In this document: piece by piece, positions 51,818 to 62,800 of the stretch
How the letters are laid out: each line of letters starts with the position of its first letter
How positions within the stretch are numbered: the stretch's first letter is position 1
Source of the DNA: Cryobacterium aureum
GTDB taxonomy: Bacteria; Actinomycetota; Actinomycetes; Actinomycetales; Microbacteriaceae
Reading direction: 5' to 3'
NCBI RefSeq assembly: GCF_002954245.1
Contig: NZ_PPTG01000048.1
Span: 558,001-622,000 of the forward strand
DNA: 64,000 nt
Notes under the pieces: generated by a model
Seen by the model: the letters and a program-made list of their open reading frames with translations, nothing else
The model's database searches: none
Told to the model about the DNA's origin: nothing
Program-made: the position numbers and the translations under genes

Positions 51818-53203
51818 ATGAGCGAATCCGTCAGCCTCCCGGCACTCGGAGAGAGTGTCACAGAGGGCACGGTCACCCGCTGGCTCAAGAACGTGGGCGA
51901 CCGCGTGGAGGTCGATGAGCCGTTGCTCGAGGTATCGACCGACAAGGTGGACACGGAAATCCCGTCGCCCGTCGCCGGCATTATTGAAGCCATCCTGGTG
52001 CAGGAAGACGAGACCGTCGAGGTCGGCACCCCCCTCGTCACCATCGGCGACGGATCCGGCGCTGCCGCACCTGTCGCCGAGGCACCGGCCGCTGAGGCAC
52101 CGGCCGCTGAGGCACCGGCTGTGGAGGCACGCGTCGCCGAGGCACCGGCTGCTGAGGCACCCGTTGCTGAGGTACCCGCGCCGGTCGCCGCTCCGGAGCC
52201 CGTCGCAGCGCCAGCACCGGTTGCAGCAGCACCAGCACCGGTTGCTGCAGCACCAGCACCGGTTGCAGCAGCTCCAGTACCCGCAGCAGCACCCGCGGCA
52301 CGCGGTTCACACGCCGGCACCAGCGGATACGTCACCCCGATCGTACGCAAGCTCGCGAACGAAGCCGGCGTTGACCTCGCGACGATCAGTGGAACCGGAG
52401 TGGGCGGACGCATCCGCAAGGAAGACATCGTGCAGGCAGCCTCGGCCGTTGGCACGACCACCGCCGCACCGGTTGTGGAGGTCTCGCCGCTGCGCGGAAC
52501 CACCCAGCCGATGTCGCGCCTGCGCAAGGTCGTCGCCGAGCGCGCTGTTATCTCGATGCAGTCATCCGCTCAGCTCACGACCGTGGTCGAGGTCGACGTC
52601 ACCCGCGTCGCCCTGCTCCGCGACCGGGTCAAGGGTGCATTCGCCGAGAAGACCGGCAACAAGCTCTCCTTCTTGCCGTTCTTCGCACTCGCTGCCGCCG
52701 AGGCCCTTCGTGCCATCCCGATCGTGAACGCCACGATCGAGGGCGACACGATCGTCTACCCGGCGCAGGAGAACATCAGCATTGCCGTTGACACCGAGCG
52801 TGGCCTGCTGACTCCGGTTGTGCGCAACGCTGGCGAACTCGACCTGGCCGGTTTCGCCGCCCAGATCGCCGACCTCGCCGCTCGCACTCGCGACAACAAG
52901 CTCAAGCCCGATGAACTGAGTGGCGGAACGTTCACGCTGACCAACACCGGTTCGCGCGGCGCACTGTTCGACACGCCCGTCGTGTTCCTGCCGCAGAGCG
53001 CCATTCTGGGCACCGGCATCGTGTACAAAAAGCCGCTCGTTGTCACCAATGATGGTCTCGACTCGATCGCGATCCGTTCGAGCGTGTATCTCGCGCTGTC
53101 CTACGACCACCGCATCATCGACGGAGCGGATGCAGCCCGCTTCCTCACCACGATGAAGGCGCGGCTCGAAGCCGGTGCGTTCGAGGGCAACCTCGGCATC
53201 TAA
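51818..53203 (+). CDS. sucB: 2-oxoacid dehydrogenase E2 (dihydrolipoamide acyltransferase)
   Basis: A 461-residue E2. One lipoyl domain (residues about 3-78) has its lipoylated Lys in EVSTDKVDTEIPS; a long Ala/Pro linker (about 85-165) of AEAPAAEAP and APVAAAPAP repeats follows; then the E3-binding domain (TPIVRKLANEAGVDLATISGTG) and the catalytic domain ending in LALSYDHRIIDGADAARFL with its His and Asp. GAAGGAG precedes ATG 51818. In actinobacteria this protein commonly serves pyruvate dehydrogenase, so the sucB name reflects family annotation rather than a proven substrate. The many linker repeats also make the DNA repetitive. Confidence 0.92.
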   Translation: MSESVSLPALGESVTEGTVTRWLKNVGDRVEVDEPLLEVSTDKVDTEIPSPVAGIIEAILVQEDETVEVGTPLVTIGDGSGAAAPVAEAPAAEAPAAEAPAVEARVAEAPAAEAPVAEVPAPVAAPEPVAAPAPVAAAPAPVAAAPAPVAAAPVPAAAPAARGSHAGTSGYVTPIVRKLANEAGVDLATISGTGVGGRIRKEDIVQAASAVGTTTAAPVVEVSPLRGTTQPMSRLRKVVAERAVISMQSSAQLTTVVEVDVTRVALLRDRVKGAFAEKTGNKLSFLPFFALAAAEALRAIPIVNATIEGDTIVYPAQENISIAVDTERGLLTPVVRNAGELDLAGFAAQIADLAARTRDNKLKPDELSGGTFTLTNTGSRGALFDTPVVFLPQSAILGTGIVYKKPLVVTNDGLDSIAIRSSVYLALSYDHRIIDGADAARFLTTMKARLEAGAFEGNLGI

Positions 53204-53239
53204 CAGCACGAACCGTACGACCTTTCGGCCTGGGACATC

Positions 53240-55216
53240 TCAGTAGTCGAAAATCTCACGAAGACGCCAGCCGCCCTCCCCCTTGACCACAAGGACCGAG
53301 GCCGGCTGGCTTTTTTGCTCCCCGGACGCCGGCGTCAACGCGACGACTGCCAGGTCGCCACTTCGCTCAGCAAGGGACGGCAGGAAGTCCGTGTAGTCGG
53401 CGACCTCCCGGCCGGATCGGCCCTGTTGCCGCTCGCAGGCGTCATAGCTGTCGGCTGACAGGATGGCCGACCCGGTCTGATCCACGTCGACCAGGCAGAC
53501 CAGGGAGCCGGCCGCCAGGCACGCCGCGCGTCGCACGAGCAGCGCCGGCACGGCCGACACCGGGTCGTCCCCCGCTATCGCTGTCAGACTTGCCGCACCG
53601 GCGGCATCCGCAGCGGTCGTTGGTGCAGCGGTCGACATGTCTATAGCGCCCGCAGTGCTACCCGCCGTGGCAGCGCCACCCGAAGGGCCGGATGGTCGGG
53701 TCTCCCCGGCACGGCCCGACACGGGGAACAGTGTCAGGGCGAGCACGAGAATGCTGGCGCCTCCCAGGGCTGCCACCAGAAGCGGCCGATGGTGCCCGTA
53801 CAGTCGTTTGCGCAGGGCGTGCGCATACGATTGGAACGGTTGCCAGTCGACCAGAGAGTCAACAACGGTCGCGAACCTACCGGGCCTCGCCTGTAACTGC
53901 AACCGGTGCGCGAGGGCAGCGCCCCGAGCGCGGAGGCTGCCAAGGATGTCGCCAGCGAAGCCGAATCGCGCGCGTGACGGCCGGACGTCCAACGTCTCGT
54001 TGAACGTGTCGTCGACCCCCGGGTCGAGTCTGCCTTGTGGTTCGTGCGCGAATTGCGCGTCGACGACTGTGACGCATCGCCTGTCGTCGCCAGCTATCGC
54101 TGTGCCCTGGTTTAACTCGAGCACACTGTGGCGGAGCTGCACTCCATTGACCCGGCCGGCCCCCGCCTCGACCGTGGCGGTGTTCACGCTCTGTGCTTGT
54201 GCATCCCGAAGCTCAGTGAGTTGGAAGCCTTGAAGTGGCTGGGCATCGGCCCAATCAAAGAGCTCGTGCTCCAGTGTGCCGAGGATCGAATCCACTCGTG
54301 CCGCGCTAACTGCCACCTCCAAAGGTTTCGGAGGAACGGCCGGGTCGATTGCAGCCTGGAAACGCCGCAACAGTGCCGCCCCACTGGCACGGTGCGAGTC
54401 CGTTGGATCGACCGCTTCGACGAGGGAAGCCATCACGACACCTAGCCGTTCGTAGTCGGCGTGCAGGCGCCGCATCCGTTCCCTGGGCACGTCAGCGAGC
54501 TGCGCAACCGCACCGAAACCGGTCACCACCGATCGGCCGCTGGCATCCAGCAGAATTGTCGACTGGCTGATGGCCCCGTGCATGAACCCGGCCGCATGCA
54601 GGGCGCCCAGGGCGACGATGATCGGCGCCAGCAGAGTCACGGCTTCGCCGGGAGAAAGGCGCGGGTGTTCGACCAGGTACCTGGCCAGAGAACCGCCGGT
54701 GAGTCGTTCCAGCACCAGACAAATACGGCCATCACCGAGCTGCGCGACGTCGAGCAGACGCACGAGTCCCGGTGCGGCCGCAGAGGTCAGCACAGCAATG
54801 TCGAGTTCGATGCTCGACGACTCGGTGTCGGCGCGAAAGACTTTGAGAGCCACCGCGCTTGCCGCACCGGAGTAGCCCAGGTACACCACGGCTCGATCCC
54901 CAGTGCCCAGCAAACGGATCACGCGGTGTCCGGCGACGACGCCGTCCGTGTGCACTGCCTCCGCAGCTGCGGATGCGGTCTCACGGTGTGTCGCGTGCTG
55001 GCCTCGATCCAAATCGCGCCACGGTGGGTCGTCGGCCGAGGCCGGGTTCTGTTCAGTGCGTCGTCTCACCGGACCATGATCGGTCGCTGAACAGGCCGCC
55101 GCACTGACGTTCCGCTCATTCGTGCAGAACAGGTGATCCGCACCGATGTGGAGGAGACGTGACAGCGCGGGCCGACTACGGCTCTGCACAGGTGCTCGCT
55201 GTCCGCGATTGCCCAC
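53240..55216 (-). CDS. membrane-anchored pseudokinase
   Basis: A 658-residue protein. Residues about 95-290 match a Ser/Thr kinase fold: a degenerate glycine loop LLGTGDRAVVYLG, the ATP Lys125 in VALKVF and a helical C-lobe. The catalytic loop HRDxKxxN is replaced by HGAISQSTI (213-221) and DFG by GFG (233-235), so it lacks both catalytic aspartates and should be inactive as a kinase. A single membrane helix lies at about 479-500, followed by a Ser/Thr/Ala-rich linker and an extracytoplasmic domain of about 110 residues with two cysteines. The start is uncertain (GTG 55216 or GTG 55069). It converges on sucB and diverges from lipB. Confidence 0.8.
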   Translation of the reverse strand: MGNRGQRAPVQSRSRPALSRLLHIGADHLFCTNERNVSAAACSATDHGPVRRRTEQNPASADDPPWRDLDRGQHATHRETASAAAEAVHTDGVVAGHRVIRLLGTGDRAVVYLGYSGAASAVALKVFRADTESSSIELDIAVLTSAAAPGLVRLLDVAQLGDGRICLVLERLTGGSLARYLVEHPRLSPGEAVTLLAPIIVALGALHAAGFMHGAISQSTILLDASGRSVVTGFGAVAQLADVPRERMRRLHADYERLGVVMASLVEAVDPTDSHRASGAALLRRFQAAIDPAVPPKPLEVAVSAARVDSILGTLEHELFDWADAQPLQGFQLTELRDAQAQSVNTATVEAGAGRVNGVQLRHSVLELNQGTAIAGDDRRCVTVVDAQFAHEPQGRLDPGVDDTFNETLDVRPSRARFGFAGDILGSLRARGAALAHRLQLQARPGRFATVVDSLVDWQPFQSYAHALRKRLYGHHRPLLVAALGGASILVLALTLFPVSGRAGETRPSGPSGGAATAGSTAGAIDMSTAAPTTAADAAGAASLTAIAGDDPVSAVPALLVRRAACLAAGSLVCLVDVDQTGSAILSADSYDACERQQGRSGREVADYTDFLPSLAERSGDLAVVALTPASGEQKSQPASVLVVKGEGGWRLREIFDY

Positions 55217-55237
55217 GACGCCCCCTAGACTGGGCAG

Positions 55238-55918
55238 ATGCTCGACTTTGTCGTCGCGGGGCTAAGCGCCAACTCCGTGCCGTATGTTGAGGGCCTAGAG
55301 CTCCAACGCGCAGTCCATCGTTCCGTCGTCGCCCGCGAGCGACCGGACACCGTCCTTCTCCTGGAGCATCCGGCCGTGTATACCGCCGGAAAACGCACCC
55401 TGCCGGAGGAACGCCCCGTCGACGACACGCCGGTCATTGACGTCGATCGGGGTGGCAAGATCACCTGGCACGGCCCGGGCCAGCTCGTCGGGTATCCAAT
55501 CCTGCATCTGACGGAACCCGTCGACGTCGTCGGCTACGTTCGATCCCTCGAGGCAGTTCTGATCGAAGTTCTGATTGACTTCGGCATTGATGCTGTGCGG
55601 GTGGCCGGACGATCCGGAGTGTGGGTGGGACCGGTCGGCCACGAAGACAAAATCGCCGCGATCGGAATTCGGGTTGCCCAGGGAGTGACCATGCACGGCT
55701 TCGCGCTCAATTGCAGCAATTCGCTGGAAGCCTACTCGCGTATCATCGCCTGCGGAATCCGCGATGCCGGGGTGACCACGATGTCCCGTGTGCTCGGCCG
55801 AACCGTCGACCCGAGCGAATTGATCGATCCGATTACGGCCGCTTTCCGTCGCACGTCGAGCCTGAATGCCGACACCATGACCCCAGCCAACCTCGACACC
55901 GTCAGGACGAACGCATGA
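55238..55918 (+). CDS. lipB: lipoyl(octanoyl) transferase
   Basis: A 226-residue enzyme that moves octanoate from acyl carrier protein to the lipoyl domains of E2 and GcvH. The family segments [18 protein letters not shown], the catalytic Lys in [12 protein letters not shown] and the catalytic Cys in [12 protein letters not shown] are present. TAGACT (55226-55231) lies 6 bases before ATG 55238, so the transcript is likely leaderless. Its stop overlaps the lipA start by four bases. The E2 encoded at 51.8 kb is a direct substrate. Confidence 0.95.
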   Translation: MLDFVVAGLSANSVPYVEGLELQRAVHRSVVARERPDTVLLLEHPAVYTAGKRTLPEERPVDDTPVIDVDRGGKITWHGPGQLVGYPILHLTEPVDVVGYVRSLEAVLIEVLIDFGIDAVRVAGRSGVWVGPVGHEDKIAAIGIRVAQGVTMHGFALNCSNSLEAYSRIIACGIRDAGVTTMSRVLGRTVDPSELIDPITAAFRRTSSLNADTMTPANLDTVRTNA

Positions 55919-56904
55919 GCGCAGTACCCGAAGGCCGCAAACTGTTGCGCTTGGAAATTCGGAACGCGGAAACGCCGATCGAGCGGAAGCCCGCCTGGAT
56001 CAAGACCGTCGCGAAGATGGGGCCGGAGTACCAGAAGCTGCAGGCGCTGGTGAAGAGCGAGAACCTACACACGGTTTGCCAAGAGGCCGGCTGCCCGAAC
56101 ATCTTCGAATGCTGGGAGGACCGCGAGGCAACCTTCCTGATCGGTGGTTCGCAGTGCACCCGCCGCTGCGACTTCTGCCAAATCGACACCGGCAAGCCCG
56201 CTGACTATGACACGGACGAGCCGCGCCGGGTCGGCGAGTCCGTCGTGTCGATGAACCTGCGCTACGCCACCGTGACCGGCGTAGCCCGCGACGACCTGCC
56301 CGATGAAGGCGCCTGGCTCTACGCTGAGACGATTCGGCAGATCCACCAGCAGAGCCCCGGCACCGGTGTTGAAATTTTGGTACCAGACTTCTCCGGCAAT
56401 CCGGAGCACCTTGCGCAGGTCTTCGACGCCAAACCGGAGGTTTTCGCACACAACGTCGAGACCGTGCCACGCATTTTCAAGCGAATCCGCCCGGCGTTTC
56501 GCTATGACCGCTCGCTCGACGTGCTCACCCAAGGCCGCAATGCCGGGCTGATCACTAAGTCCAACCTCATTCTCGGCATGGGTGAGGAACGCGCAGAAAT
56601 CACCCAGGCACTGCACGACCTGTACGAGGCCGGTACCGACATCATCACCATCACCCAGTACCTTCGCCCCAGCGCCCGGCACCTCCCGGTCGCTCGTTGG
56701 GTGCGCCCGGAGGAATTCGTCGAGCTGAACGAGGAGGCCAAGGAGATCGGCTTTCTCGGCGTTCTGTCCGGTCCGCTGGTGCGTTCTTCCTACCGCGCCG
56801 GTCGGCTGTGGGCCCAGTCCATGGTCGCAACCGGTCGGGAGATCCCCGCCGAATTGCGTCAGCTGGCGGATGCCCAACTTGGGTTCGCCCAGGCGGTCTC
56901 GTGA
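55915..56904 (+). CDS. lipA: lipoyl synthase (radical SAM)
   Basis: A 329-residue radical-SAM enzyme that inserts two sulfurs into protein-bound octanoate. The auxiliary cluster motif is [12 protein letters not shown], the radical-SAM motif CTRRCDFC, and the C-terminal Ser cluster ligand lies in [12 protein letters not shown] 55915 overlaps the lipB stop (ATGA); the frame is open upstream but that part is antisense-like. It completes lipoylation of E2 after LipB. Confidence 0.96.
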   Translation: MSAVPEGRKLLRLEIRNAETPIERKPAWIKTVAKMGPEYQKLQALVKSENLHTVCQEAGCPNIFECWEDREATFLIGGSQCTRRCDFCQIDTGKPADYDTDEPRRVGESVVSMNLRYATVTGVARDDLPDEGAWLYAETIRQIHQQSPGTGVEILVPDFSGNPEHLAQVFDAKPEVFAHNVETVPRIFKRIRPAFRYDRSLDVLTQGRNAGLITKSNLILGMGEERAEITQALHDLYEAGTDIITITQYLRPSARHLPVARWVRPEEFVELNEEAKEIGFLGVLSGPLVRSSYRAGRLWAQSMVATGREIPAELRQLADAQLGFAQAVS

Positions 56905-56964
56905 TGCGAGGACGCAGTCGAATTCGGTCACGCAGCATTCGAGTGACTGGGTAGTCTTATACCC

Positions 56965-57672
56965 ATGGCACGCAGCAAGGAAAAGACCCCCAAAAAACCA
57001 AAACAGCCCGGCCGCTTGAAGCAAATGTGGCAGGTGTTCCAGATGACGAGACGCTACGACTCGAACATCGTCTGGATTCTGGTTTTGGCCTTCGTTATCC
57101 CCGTTCTGATTAGCCTGGCTCTGGCCCTGCTGCTCCCGGGAAGCAACGTCTTCACGACGGTGCTCTGGATCGTCGCCGGCGTACTCGCCGGCATTCTGGC
57201 GATGCTCATCATCCTCGGTCGTCGGGCGGAGAAAGCTGCATATTCGCAGATCGAGGGCCAGCCCGGTGCCGTGGGGGCGGTGTTGCGCAGCTCACTCAAG
57301 CGTGGCTGGGTCGGCAGTGAAATGCCGGTAGCGGTCAACGGCAAGACGCAGGATGCGGTTTATCGCGCGGTCGGTCGCGGCGGGGTCGTACTGATCAGCG
57401 AGGGGCCCAAGACGCGCACTGCCCGCATGCTCGACGAAGAAAAGCGCAAGATTGTGCGCATCGGCGGCAACGTCGGCGTAACGGTCATCTCCGTCGGACC
57501 CGACGAGGATGCCGTGCCGCTGCACAAACTGGCTCGCCGCCTGACCCGCATCAAGCCCACCCTGACTAAGGCCGAGGTACTGGCCGTGAACAACCGTTTC
57601 AACTCCATGGGCACGAAACTTCCCATTCCCAAGGGCGTCGACCCGATGAAGGCTCGCCCGCAGCGCGGCTGA
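56965..57672 (+). CDS. DUF4191 membrane protein
   Basis: A 235-residue actinobacterial protein with a basic N-terminus (SKEKTPKKPKQPGRLKQM), two adjacent membrane helices (about residues 31-53 and 57-77) and a cytoplasmic C-terminal domain of about 155 residues (GWVGSEMPVAVNGKTQD, RGGVVLISEGPKTRTARML). Function is unknown. It always lies next to lipA and glnA in this phylum (M. tuberculosis Rv2219 position). TAGTCT (56952-56957) is 7 bases before ATG 56965, suggesting a leaderless mRNA separate from lipBA. Confidence 0.9.
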   Translation: MARSKEKTPKKPKQPGRLKQMWQVFQMTRRYDSNIVWILVLAFVIPVLISLALALLLPGSNVFTTVLWIVAGVLAGILAMLIILGRRAEKAAYSQIEGQPGAVGAVLRSSLKRGWVGSEMPVAVNGKTQDAVYRAVGRGGVVLISEGPKTRTARMLDEEKRKIVRIGGNVGVTVISVGPDEDAVPLHKLARRLTRIKPTLTKAEVLAVNNRFNSMGTKLPIPKGVDPMKARPQRG

Positions 57673-57687
57673 CCTCACCAGATTACA

Positions 57688-57718
57688 GAACGGCCGGGCG
57701 TCTATCGCCCGGCCGTTC
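57688..57718. terminator. bidirectional terminator between DUF4191 and RDD genes
   Basis: A 13-base perfect stem (57688-57700 with 57706-57718) and a 5-base loop, followed by TTCGTT on the plus strand; it serves both converging genes. Confidence 0.8.
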
Positions 57719-57756
57719 TTCGTTACCGCACGATCGTTGGCCCAGTTGCAGCACCG

Positions 57757-58185
57757 TTACTGGCGGATGAGCGCCGTTCCGGCAATTTTGTCGTGGAAGC
57801 CGCGCTGGTCGGAATCCCAGACCAACGCGGGAAGGGCAATTCCGAGCAGCAGTGACCGCACCACCGGTCGCCACAGACCAATCCAGCCGCCGTGGATGGA
57901 GATAAGGCGCAAACCGACCAGACGGTGGCCGATGCTGGCACCGATGGTCGGAATAAACACGATCTGCATGATGACGAAGATAATCAGGTTCGCCGCCGGA
58001 TCGTAGCTGAAGAAGATCTTAGATACCCCGATCGCGAGGGCCCAGTCGATGGCGAAGCCAAGCAACCGTCGACCGGGGCGACCGATGGAACTCGGCCCGA
58101 TCCGGGGGAATCCGAGGCGCTCCCCCGGCCATTGACTCGGTGGAAGCTGACCAAAAGTGTTCGGGCGGGAGTCGGAGGCTGGCAC
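57757..58185 (-). CDS. RDD-family membrane protein
   Basis: A 142-residue protein with the RDD domain: GRRLLGFAIDWALAIGV (first helix with conserved Arg and Asp) then two more hydrophobic segments with GASIGHRLVGLRLI between. A hydrophilic lead of about 40 residues precedes it. The role is not known. TAGACT (58192-58197) is 6 bases before GTG 58185, so the transcript is likely leaderless. It is divergent from glnA, and the GlnR box begins only about 16 bases from this -10 box, so GlnR may affect it as well. Confidence 0.88.
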   Translation of the reverse strand: MPASDSRPNTFGQLPPSQWPGERLGFPRIGPSSIGRPGRRLLGFAIDWALAIGVSKIFFSYDPAANLIIFVIMQIVFIPTIGASIGHRLVGLRLISIHGGWIGLWRPVVRSLLLGIALPALVWDSDQRGFHDKIAGTALIRQ

Positions 58186-58213
58186 CCAATGAGTCTACCG
58201 AGGGGGCGCCCCT

Positions 58214-58251
58214 GTAACATGGGCGAAACATAAGCGTCACGGACAAGTAAC
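58214..58251 (+). promoter_or_regulatory. GlnR box in the glnA promoter
   Basis: GTAAC (58214-58218), n6, GAAAC (58225-58229), n6, GTCAC (58236-58240), n6, GTAAC (58247-58251): two full a/b sites with exact six-base spacing, matching the actinobacterial GlnR consensus gTnAC-n6-GaAAC repeated. It lies 79 bases before the glnA start. Confidence 0.8.
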
Positions 58252-58329
58252 GCAGCGCTACTAATCTCAATGAAGCCGATGTGTCCGATTCGGCCGTTTC
58301 CACGCCCTCGTCGTCTGGAGTTACACCGC

Positions 58330-59754
<1,425 letters not shown>

Positions 59755-59788
59755 ATCTCACCATAGTCAGGCTGTACCGCAGCGAGGG

Positions 59789-59818
59789 AAGGGACCGCAT
59801 CTTTGGATGCGGTCCCTT
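59789..59818. terminator. terminator between glnA and glnE
   Basis: A 13-base perfect stem (59789-59801 with 59806-59818) with the 4-base loop TTTG, 35 bases past the glnA stop. It lies between converging genes. Confidence 0.8.
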
Positions 59819-59879
59819 CTGTGTTGCTACGCGAAGCGGTGTTGCAGTGTGCACTCGGTGGATCGCGCCTCGTGCCGGA

Positions 59880-62800
59880 TCAGCCGACGGTGGGCCCCGG
59901 ACGCTCCACGGGACCGTAGAACAGGCGCTCGAACACGGCGCGGGCCCGGCGGGTCACCGCGAGGTAGTCGTCCTCGAGCTGGTTTCCCGATCCCGGGGGG
60001 TACTCCATGACCCGGGCAATGCCCTCTAGGGCCGCACGATCGGTGGGTAACACGTTAGAGGTATGGTTCGTCCAGAGTGTGATGGCTGAGCGGGCGCGGG
60101 ATGCGAAGATCCACGCGCTGCGCAACACCGCCGCATCCGCTGCCGGTATCAGACCGGCACTGACCGCTTCAGCTAACGCTGAGAGCGTGGACGTGGTGCG
60201 AAGCGCCGGAATCGCCGCCGCGTGCTGGAGCTGCAGCAACTGCACCAGCCACTCCACATCGCTGAGCGAACCGCGCCCCAGCTTGAGGTGCCGTTTCGGG
60301 TCTGCGCCCTGCGGCAGCCGCTCGTTCTCCACCCGAGCCTTGATGCGGCGAACCTCCCGTACGGCCTGCTCGCTGATCGCGGCCGGGTACCGCACGTCGT
60401 CGGCGACGGCTTCGAAGTCGCGTAGCAACGTGGCATCGCCGGCCACACCGCGTCCGCGGAGCAGGGCCTGGGCCTCCCAAGTCAGCGACCAGCGGCGATA
60501 ATACGCCTGGTAGGACTGCAGTGACCGTACCACCGGCCCGTTGCTGCCTTCGGGCCGCAACCCGATGTCCAGATCGAGCGGCAACCGACCGTCTTCGGTG
60601 AGCCGGTTGAGTTCCCGCACGATATAGCGTGCCCGTTCGTTGGCCGCTTCACCCTCGAGCACGCCGGCGCGAAAGACGTACATGACGTCGGCATCGGAGC
60701 CGAAACCAAGCTCGGCGCCGCCGAACCGGCCCATACCGATCACGCCGAATTCAATGCCGTCGCCGCCGGACGAGGCGGGCTCGGCCGCGCCGTCGCGAAC
60801 CGCCTCGGAGGCACCCTGAACGGGTAGGTCTCCCCCACGGACGGCGGCGATCACGCCCTGAATATAGGTCGCGTTGACGTCGGTCAGGCCCTGGCCGAGC
60901 TGGTCGAGATCTATCTGGCCGAGCAGCGCTGCAAAAGCCAGACGCAGCATCTCCCGTCGACGGGCCGCGCGCAGAATGGTGGCGGCGGCATCCGGGCTTT
61001 CATGCCGGCCCAGCACAGCTCTGGTTTCGTCCTGGAGGGACTTCCGCGGCCGTGGCTGCAGATCAGCTTCATCTTCGAGCCAAGCCACCGCCTCGGGGAT
61101 CTTCTCGAGCAACTCGCCGATGTACCGGCTTCCGGACAATACCCGGGTGAGTCGCTCTGCGGCACCCGAGGAGTCCCGCAGCATGCGCAGAAACCAGTAG
61201 GTCGAGCCAAGGTTGTCACTCAGGCGACGAAAGGCCAGAAAGCCGTAGTCGGGGTCGGCACCCTGCGACAGCCACTGCAACAGCACGGGAAGCAGGTGCC
61301 GCTGGATCGCCGCACGCCGGGACACTCCGCCGGAGAGAGCCGCGATATGGGCCAGGGCACCCTTGGTGTTCAGGAAGCCGATTGCGGCGAGGCGGGCCTC
61401 GGCCTGTGCACTCGTCAAGTTGAGGCCCTCGGCCGGCAGCGATGCCACGGCTGACAGCAGGGGCCGATAGAACAGCCGCTCGTGCAGGCCGCGCACCCGT
61501 TGTTTGGTCTCCGACCAACGGATGGTCAGCCCGTCAGCGCTCGTGGCCAGACCGGTCGAGCGAGCCAAGACTCGCAGATTTGCTTCGTCGCGCGGCACCA
61601 GGTGGGTACGGCGGAGCTTTTGCAGCTGCAGCCGATGTTCCATCAGGCGCAGCATGCGGTAGTCCTGGGCGAATTCGGTGGCTTCGGCCCGGCCAACGTA
61701 CCCGGCGGTGGCCAGGGCGGTCAGCGCCGGCAGTGTGCCGGCCTGTCGAACGTCGGGGTCGGTCTGGCCATGCACGAGCTGGAGCAGTTGCACTGTGAAC
61801 TCGATATCGCGCAGACCGCCAGGGCCGAGTTTGAGCTGAACATCGACCTCGTCGTCGGGAATGTTATCGGTGACGCGCTCCCGCATCCGCTGCACCGACT
61901 CAACGAAATTCTCCCGGCTGGCACTGCTCCAGACCTTGGGCGTGACCGCATCGAGATAGCGCCCCCCGAGCTCGCGGTCACCGGCCAGCGTGCGGGCCTT
62001 GAGCAGGGCCTGGAACTCCCAACTCTTGGCCCAGCGGTCATAGTAGGCCAGGTGTGATTCGATCGATCGTACGAGAGCGCCGCTCTTGCCCTCAGGGCGC
62101 AGGTTGGGGTCGACTTCCCAGAGCTCCGGTTCGATGCCGGATTCGCCGAGGCCGCGCATGATCAGGACAGCGAGGCGGGTCGCTATCTCAACGGCTCGCG
62201 AACTTTCCAGCCCGGCCGCGTCGTCGCCGTCGGCGACAAAAATCACATCGACGTCGCTCACATAGTTCAGCTCGCTAGCGCCAGCCTTGCCCATGCCGAT
62301 AATGGCCAGGCGGGTAGCACGCACCTGGTCCGTCGGAAAAACGCCGCGCCCGGCCGTGTCGCCGCTCGACATCGTGCGGGCGACCGCGAGGGCCGCTTCG
62401 AGAGCTGCGGTGGCAAGGTCGGACAGTGTGCGGGCCACGCCGTCGAGCCCGCTCACGGGGTCGGCCTGTTCGAGGTCGAAGGCTGCCAGCTGCGCCAGCC
62501 GACGACGGTAGCGAACCCGCAGAGCGATCCAGGCTGCATCATCAACGAGCTGCGAGAATCCTTCGGCTGCACCGACCGAATCCAACAGGTCGCTCACCAG
62601 ATCATCAACGCTGGGCAGCACGGCCAGGGGTATCGCCAGAACCGACAGTTCCACCGGATGCCGCAGGAAGAATTCGGTGAGTCCGCTGGAGGATCCAAGG
62701 ACTTTCAGCAGCCGCCCGGTTTCCTCCGGAGACTGGAGCAGATCGAACAGTTCGGGCGCGCCCTGCCGCAGCAGGGCGACCAGCGCAACGAGCGCGGCAT

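Noticed and set aside
52070..52310. Short tandem DNA repeats resembling an array
   Set aside because: They encode the AEAPA/APVAA linker of the E2 protein and have no fixed repeat-spacer pattern, so this is not a CRISPR array.
50311..52527. A 738-codon open frame on the minus strand
   Set aside because: It runs antisense to lpdA and sucB, both well-supported genes; its low-complexity Ala/Gly/Thr middle is the complement of the E2 linker repeats, and long antisense frames are expected in G+C-rich DNA.
53240..55216. Reading this gene as an active PknB-like kinase
   Set aside because: Both catalytic aspartates (HRD and DFG) are replaced, so an active kinase call is not supported.
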